Assembly (NCBI GenBank): GCA_900540895.1
Contig: UQHV01000003.1
Span: 1 to 64,000, forward strand
Length of the DNA: 64,000 bases
Source of the DNA: an uncultured Collinsella sp.
GTDB lineage: Bacteria > Actinomycetota > Coriobacteriia > Coriobacteriales > Coriobacteriaceae
Direction: 5' to 3'
A program made the position numbers and the translations under genes. Positions within the stretch are counted from its first letter, which is position 1, and every line of letters begins with the position of its first letter. Positions 60,641 to 64,000 of this stretch are shown piece after piece. The notes beneath the pieces are model-generated. The model was not told the origin of the DNA and searched no databases. It worked only from the letters and a program-made list of their open reading frames with translations.

Positions 60641-62083
60641 GTGCTTAATAGATTCCGCATGCTTGTCACCTGTGCTTTGACCTTTGCGCTTTGCTGGGTG
60701 CCGGGATTTGCGTTTGCTGGGGATGCTGAGGACGGGGCCCAGGTTGCTGCGACCGCTCATGGGCTTTCCTATGGGATCGAGGGTTTTGAGCGGCTGCCCA
60801 AGGGGACCGCTCGTGCCATGGAGGGCCAGCCTGAGGGCTACCGGTTTCCCGTTGACGAGGACGTGGACCTTGTGGTGGCGCCTGCTGCCGATCGCGTTGT
60901 TGTGTGGATATCGCCCAAGGCGGTCGAGAAGTATGGATTTGATCCGCAGGACAACGAGTGCGTATCGGGTCTCAAAGCCCTCGTCTGTGAGCTCGACAGC
61001 GCAAACTGCATGGGAGGTGCGCAGCTAGGGGACGTGGATCTTCCTTGGTATGTCACGGCGGAAACAACGTTTGATGCCGGCGGGTATACCTATGGCTTTG
61101 ACGAGCGCGGTGCGGATGGGGACCGTTATGTGGTGATTGCATCAGCCTCGGGTGATGCCAAGGGCGGCGCGCGTTGGCTTGATAGCGCTCAAATGGTAGA
61201 AGCGTCGTCTGTCGTGTTGCGGGATGAGCGGGGGCCCTTGACCTCTCTGGCCTCCTTATTGGGCGGCATCGACTACCGACCGTTTTGGGTGTCTATTAAA
61301 ACGAGTGGCCTTGCCCTGCTGATCTCCTTTGCACTGGGCCTGTTCGCCGCGTGGAAGACTATGGGTACCTCGAGCCGCGTGAAGGGTTTGCTCGATTCGG
61401 TCTTTACGATTCCCATGGTGCTGCCGCCCACGGTCTGCGGCTTTCTGCTGCTTATGCTGTTTGGCCGCTTGACCGGGGTGGGCCAGTGGCTCATTGCGCA
61501 CGGCATCTCGATTGTCTTTACGTGGCCCGCGGCGGTGATCTCTGCCGTGGTGGTGTCGTTCCCGCTCGTCTATCGTACGGCACTCGGAGCCTTCGAGAGT
61601 CTCGACACGCAGATGCTCGATGCGGCGCGCACGCTGGGCTGGTCCGAGCGTCGCATCTTCACCAAGCTTATGATGCCGCTTGGCTGGCCCTCGATTGCCG
61701 CCGGCACGGTGCTCGCCTTTGCCCGTGCGATGGGCGAGTTTGGCTGCACCCTGTTCTTTGCGGGCAACTACGCCGGCATTACCCAGACCATCCCCATCGC
61801 CATTTACTTTGAGTGGATGGGCGGCAACACCTCGGTGGCCCTCTTTTGGGTCGCCGTCGTGATCGTGTTTAGTTTCCTGGTCATCCTGTTCATCAACATG
61901 TACACGGCGCATTCGCAAAAGTATCGCGAACGGGGCCTTTCCCGTGCGGAGCGCAAGCAGGCCAAAGAGTTTGCCGGACAGGGCGATTCGCTCGATCCGG
62001 CGGGCGGCGATGCCTTGCGTATCGATCGCGAGGCGCTGGCCGAGCTCATGCGCGATGATGCTGCGCCGCAGGGAGGTCTATAG
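60641..62083 (+). CDS. modB: Molybdate permease ModB with extra N-terminal extracytoplasmic domain
   Basis: 480 residues, about twice the usual 220-230. Residues 1-26 look like a signal peptide or anchor (ending GFAFA), 27 to about 215 form a polar domain with three cysteines (107, 116, 123) and no family I recognise, and about 220-450 is a normal ModB permease with the coupling loop AARTLGWSERRIFTKLMMPLGWP. A polar C-terminal tail follows. GGAGC sits 5 nt before the GTG at 60641; an ATG is at 60659. The first part uses many T-ending codons. Confidence 0.88.
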   Translation: MLNRFRMLVTCALTFALCWVPGFAFAGDAEDGAQVAATAHGLSYGIEGFERLPKGTARAMEGQPEGYRFPVDEDVDLVVAPAADRVVVWISPKAVEKYGFDPQDNECVSGLKALVCELDSANCMGGAQLGDVDLPWYVTAETTFDAGGYTYGFDERGADGDRYVVIASASGDAKGGARWLDSAQMVEASSVVLRDERGPLTSLASLLGGIDYRPFWVSIKTSGLALLISFALGLFAAWKTMGTSSRVKGLLDSVFTIPMVLPPTVCGFLLLMLFGRLTGVGQWLIAHGISIVFTWPAAVISAVVVSFPLVYRTALGAFESLDTQMLDAARTLGWSERRIFTKLMMPLGWPSIAAGTVLAFARAMGEFGCTLFFAGNYAGITQTIPIAIYFEWMGGNTSVALFWVAVVIVFSFLVILFINMYTAHSQKYRERGLSRAERKQAKEFAGQGDSLDPAGGDALRIDREALAELMRDDAAPQGGL

Positions 62084-62086
62084 GTC

Positions 62087-63157
62087 ATGTCACTCGTTCT
62101 GGATATCAAAAAGCGTTATCCCGGGTTTATGCTCGACATGCAGCTTGAGGCCGGCGAGGAGCGCGTGGCCTTGCTCGGTGCCTCCGGATGTGGCAAGAGC
62201 TGCACGCTGCGCTGCATTGCCGGCGTGGAGACGCCCGACGAGGGCAAGATCGTCGTCAACGGCGTGACCTTTTTTGACTCGGCGGCTGGCATCAACCTGT
62301 CACCCCAGGAGCGAAAATGCGCCCTGTTGTTCCAAAACTATCAGCTGTTTCCCAACATGACGGTGGCCGATAACGTATGCGCCGGTGTAAAGGATGCTGG
62401 CGACGCCGCCGCGCGCAAAAAGCTCGCCGAGCGCTATCTGGGCATTTTCGGTCTGGCCGATTTTGTCGATCGCTACCCCGCGCGACTCTCGGGCGGGCAG
62501 CAGCAACGCGTGGCGCTTGCCCGTATGGTGGCGGCGCATCCGGGCATTTTTATGTTCGACGAGCCCATGAGCGCACTCGATGCGTATCTCAAGAGCGCGC
62601 TTGAGCAAAACATGCTCGACCTGTTCGACGTCTGCAACCGTACCGTGCTCTACGTGAGCCACGACATCGACGAAGCGTGCCGCCTGTGTCAGCGCATCTG
62701 CGTGATGCACGACGGGCATGTGGAGGAGATCGGCTCCATCGAGGACGTGGTCCGTCGTCCGCAGACGCTGGCGGCACTGCGCCTGACGGGCTGCAAGAAT
62801 ACGAGCCGCGCGCGCAAGATCGGCGACGAAGAAGTTGAGGCCCTCGACTGGGGCATGACCTTTAATGTGGGCCGTGAGGTTCGAGATGACGTGGCGTACC
62901 TCGGTATTCGTGCGAGCTACTTCCATGTTGACAATCGCGCGGAGCGGGGCCGTAACAGCTACGATTTGCACGTGGCTCGTGTGAGCGATTCGCGCTTTGA
63001 GCGGCTGGTGCTGCTGGACGTGCCGCGCGTCGATGCGCCCACGCGTCTGCAGTGGAAGGTCAACAAGGTGGGCGTGCCTGTCGACGAGCTGCCGCAAGCA
63101 GGCGAGACGCTACGCATGCACTTCGATGCGAGTAAGATCCATTTGGTTTGTCGATAG
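62087..63157 (+). CDS. modC: Molybdate ABC transporter ATPase ModC
   Basis: ATPase of ModABC, 356 residues. Walker A GASGCGKSC (31-39), Q-loop FQNYQLFPNM, ABC signature LSGGQ (134-138) and Walker B GIFMFDEP. The C-terminal 120 residues form a regulatory domain but do not show the clear MOP (molybdate-binding) repeat. GGGAGG of the modB end serves as ribosome site; 3 nt after modB. Confidence 0.93.
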   Translation: MSLVLDIKKRYPGFMLDMQLEAGEERVALLGASGCGKSCTLRCIAGVETPDEGKIVVNGVTFFDSAAGINLSPQERKCALLFQNYQLFPNMTVADNVCAGVKDAGDAAARKKLAERYLGIFGLADFVDRYPARLSGGQQQRVALARMVAAHPGIFMFDEPMSALDAYLKSALEQNMLDLFDVCNRTVLYVSHDIDEACRLCQRICVMHDGHVEEIGSIEDVVRRPQTLAALRLTGCKNTSRARKIGDEEVEALDWGMTFNVGREVRDDVAYLGIRASYFHVDNRAERGRNSYDLHVARVSDSRFERLVLLDVPRVDAPTRLQWKVNKVGVPVDELPQAGETLRMHFDASKIHLVCR

Positions 63158-63168
63158 CGCCGGGTAAT

Positions 63169-63198
63169 GCCGTCGGGGATATAAGCCTCGGCGGCTTT
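63169..63198 (+). terminator. Probable terminator after modC
   Basis: GCCGTCGGGG with CCTCGGCGGC (63169-63178 with 63186-63195), with G-T pairs, followed by TTTG. Confidence 0.6.
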
Positions 63199-63233
63199 GT
63201 CTTGCCGTTCGCCGAATGATGGATGACAAACTC

Positions 63234-63249
63234 TTATCAACACAGATAA
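63234..63249. promoter_or_regulatory. TTATC-N6-GATAA palindrome
   Basis: A perfect 5-bp inverted repeat with a 6-bp spacer, in an AT-rich patch about 75 bp upstream of a possible -10 element. The dimensions fit a Crp/Fnr-type dimer site, but the arms are not the standard TTGAT/ATCAA. Confidence 0.35.
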
Positions 63250-63359
63250 TAAATTATTAAACGACGGCACACGACGCTGTCGTACGCATGTCGGCGGTGT
63301 TCGTCTGGACGACAACCGTTGATATAGTTACCTTCGACGAGAAAAGGAGGGTGCGCCGG

Positions 63360-63428
63360 TGCTGCAGATGACATATTCGCGTCGCGTTGCCGCGCGCGCC
63401 CTGTATATGGCTCGGAGCCGCATATGAG
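63360..63428 (+). CDS. Candidate leader peptide
   Basis: 22 codons from GTG, starting MLQMTYSRRVAARALYMARS, with a strong AAAAGGAGGG ribosome site 7 nt upstream. Five Arg codons. A perfect 8-bp hairpin (63414-63421 with 63442-63449) begins inside the last codons, so a stalled ribosome would melt it. It lies 158 nt before the double-cubane protein gene. No homologue known; translation is unproven. Confidence 0.45.
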
Positions 63429-63586
63429 CAGGTATGTTCACGGCTCCGGGAGAGACGACGCACAACTAAATAATCAGCTGCAAAGCGGGTTCCCCAAAAT
63501 TCCGGGTTTGAGCACGGCCGGGCAATCGCCGTCCGTCGTGCATCGATACCGCCGTTATCCGTTTTTGGTTCGAGAGGGGAACCGTC

Positions 63587-64000
63587 ATGGCTGAAGAATT
63601 TGATTTCCATCCGATGTGGGAGAGCCTCGGCATGAATCTTGCCGACCACGACATGCTGCTGGGCGCCGTGGGTCAGATGTACGGCGACATGTTCCTGACG
63701 CAGAACAATCGCCCCAAGTCCACGTCCTACCTGGATTTTGTCGCCACCAACATCCATAGCGGCCGTATTAAGGAGATGCTCGACAAGAAGGAGGCCGGCG
63801 AGGCCACCAAGATCGTCGGTTCGTTCTGTGTGTACGTGCCCGAGGAGATCGTGCTTGCCTGCGACGGCATCCCCGTGGGCCTGTGCTCGGGTGCCGATTG
63901 GGCAACCGATAAGGTCGAGGAGCACCTGCCGCGCAACACCTGCCCGCTTATCAAGAGCTTTGCCGGCTTTAAGCTGGGCGAGGTCTGCCCCTATATCGAG
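63587..64000 (+). CDS. Double-cubane-cluster anaerobic reductase (HgdB-like), partial
   Basis: The first 138 codons of a gene cut by the window end. It matches the N-terminal part of the 2-hydroxyacyl-CoA dehydratase D-component family, and best its double-cubane-cluster reductase branch: VGSFCVYVPEEIVLACDGIP, then VGLCSGADWATDKVEEHLPR and NTCPLIKSF, with cysteines placed as cluster ligands. These enzymes perform low-potential, ATP-driven reductions in anaerobes. GAGAGGGGAACC precedes the ATG at 63587. Confidence 0.82.
   Translation, partial: MAEEFDFHPMWESLGMNLADHDMLLGAVGQMYGDMFLTQNNRPKSTSYLDFVATNIHSGRIKEMLDKKEAGEATKIVGSFCVYVPEEIVLACDGIPVGLCSGADWATDKVEEHLPRNTCPLIKSFAGFKLGEVCPYIE

Larger units (their letters stand above)
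63158..63586. other. Intergenic region upstream of the double-cubane gene
   Basis: 429 bp. In order: the modC terminator, a TTATC-N6-GATAA palindrome (63234-63249), an AT-rich patch, TATAGT (63324-63329) as a possible -10, a 22-codon leader ORF (63360-63428), a hairpin overlapping its stop (63414-63449), and a second hairpin near 63512-63542. Confidence 0.55.

Overview
The window is high-GC, gene-dense chromosomal DNA that reads like a Coriobacteriia actinobacterium, most likely Collinsella or a close relative. The reasons are the actinobacterial order of the division genes (no ftsA, then ftsZ - pgeF - yggS - sepF - yggT - divIVA), a class A RNase P RNA, strongly C-ending codon use, and anaerobe-type genes (cysteine desulfidase, a 2-hydroxyacyl-CoA dehydratase-like double-cubane protein). 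The genus is inferred from gene content and style, not from a database match.

Layout. 1-15.8 kb is the division and cell wall (dcw) cluster: mraZ, rsmH, ftsL-like, ftsI, murF, mraY, murD, ftsW, murG, murC, murB, ftsQ, ftsZ; murE is absent from its usual slot. 16-21.2 kb holds pgeF, translationally coupled to pstSCAB-phoU, a phosphate uptake operon sitting inside what is normally one continuous division block. 21.3-23.9 kb resumes that block with yggS, sepF, yggT (apparent ATC start) and divIVA. 24-28 kb has a nitroreductase, a second phosphate system (pit plus its DUF47 partner), and membrane and unknown proteins. 28-35.5 kb has a PARG-like macrodomain protein, an SGNH hydrolase, thiD and thiC (TPP riboswitch), yaaA and an M18 aminopeptidase. 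35.6-43.2 kb has polA, a HAD phosphatase, and argG-argH behind an Arg-rich leader peptide. 43.5-50.9 kb has ndk, rpiB, cysteine desulfidase, HAD, rpsA, rnpB, an IMPACT-family protein and a C_GCAxxG_C_C protein. 51-57.5 kb has metY, an MFS transporter, xpt, an ArfB-like release factor, a lipid kinase and a CLC-F type fluoride antiporter. 57.7-63.2 kb is a molybdenum block: moeA, a mogA/moaB gene, and modABC with an unusual extended ModB. The window ends inside a double-cubane anaerobic reductase gene.

The genes form clear modules: peptidoglycan precursor synthesis and septum assembly, phosphate uptake by high- and low-affinity routes, thiamine pyrimidine synthesis, the last two steps of arginine synthesis, and molybdate import with cofactor assembly.

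The least conventional content lies between genes. Two related intergenic elements (46.2 and 49.3 kb) share flanks, loops and a bulge while their 14-bp outer stems differ completely in sequence yet stay perfectly complementary. There are also several long palindromes between genes, a candidate NrdR box pair ahead of mraZ, a candidate Pho box ahead of pgeF-pst, and two short leader ORFs followed by potential alternative RNA structures.
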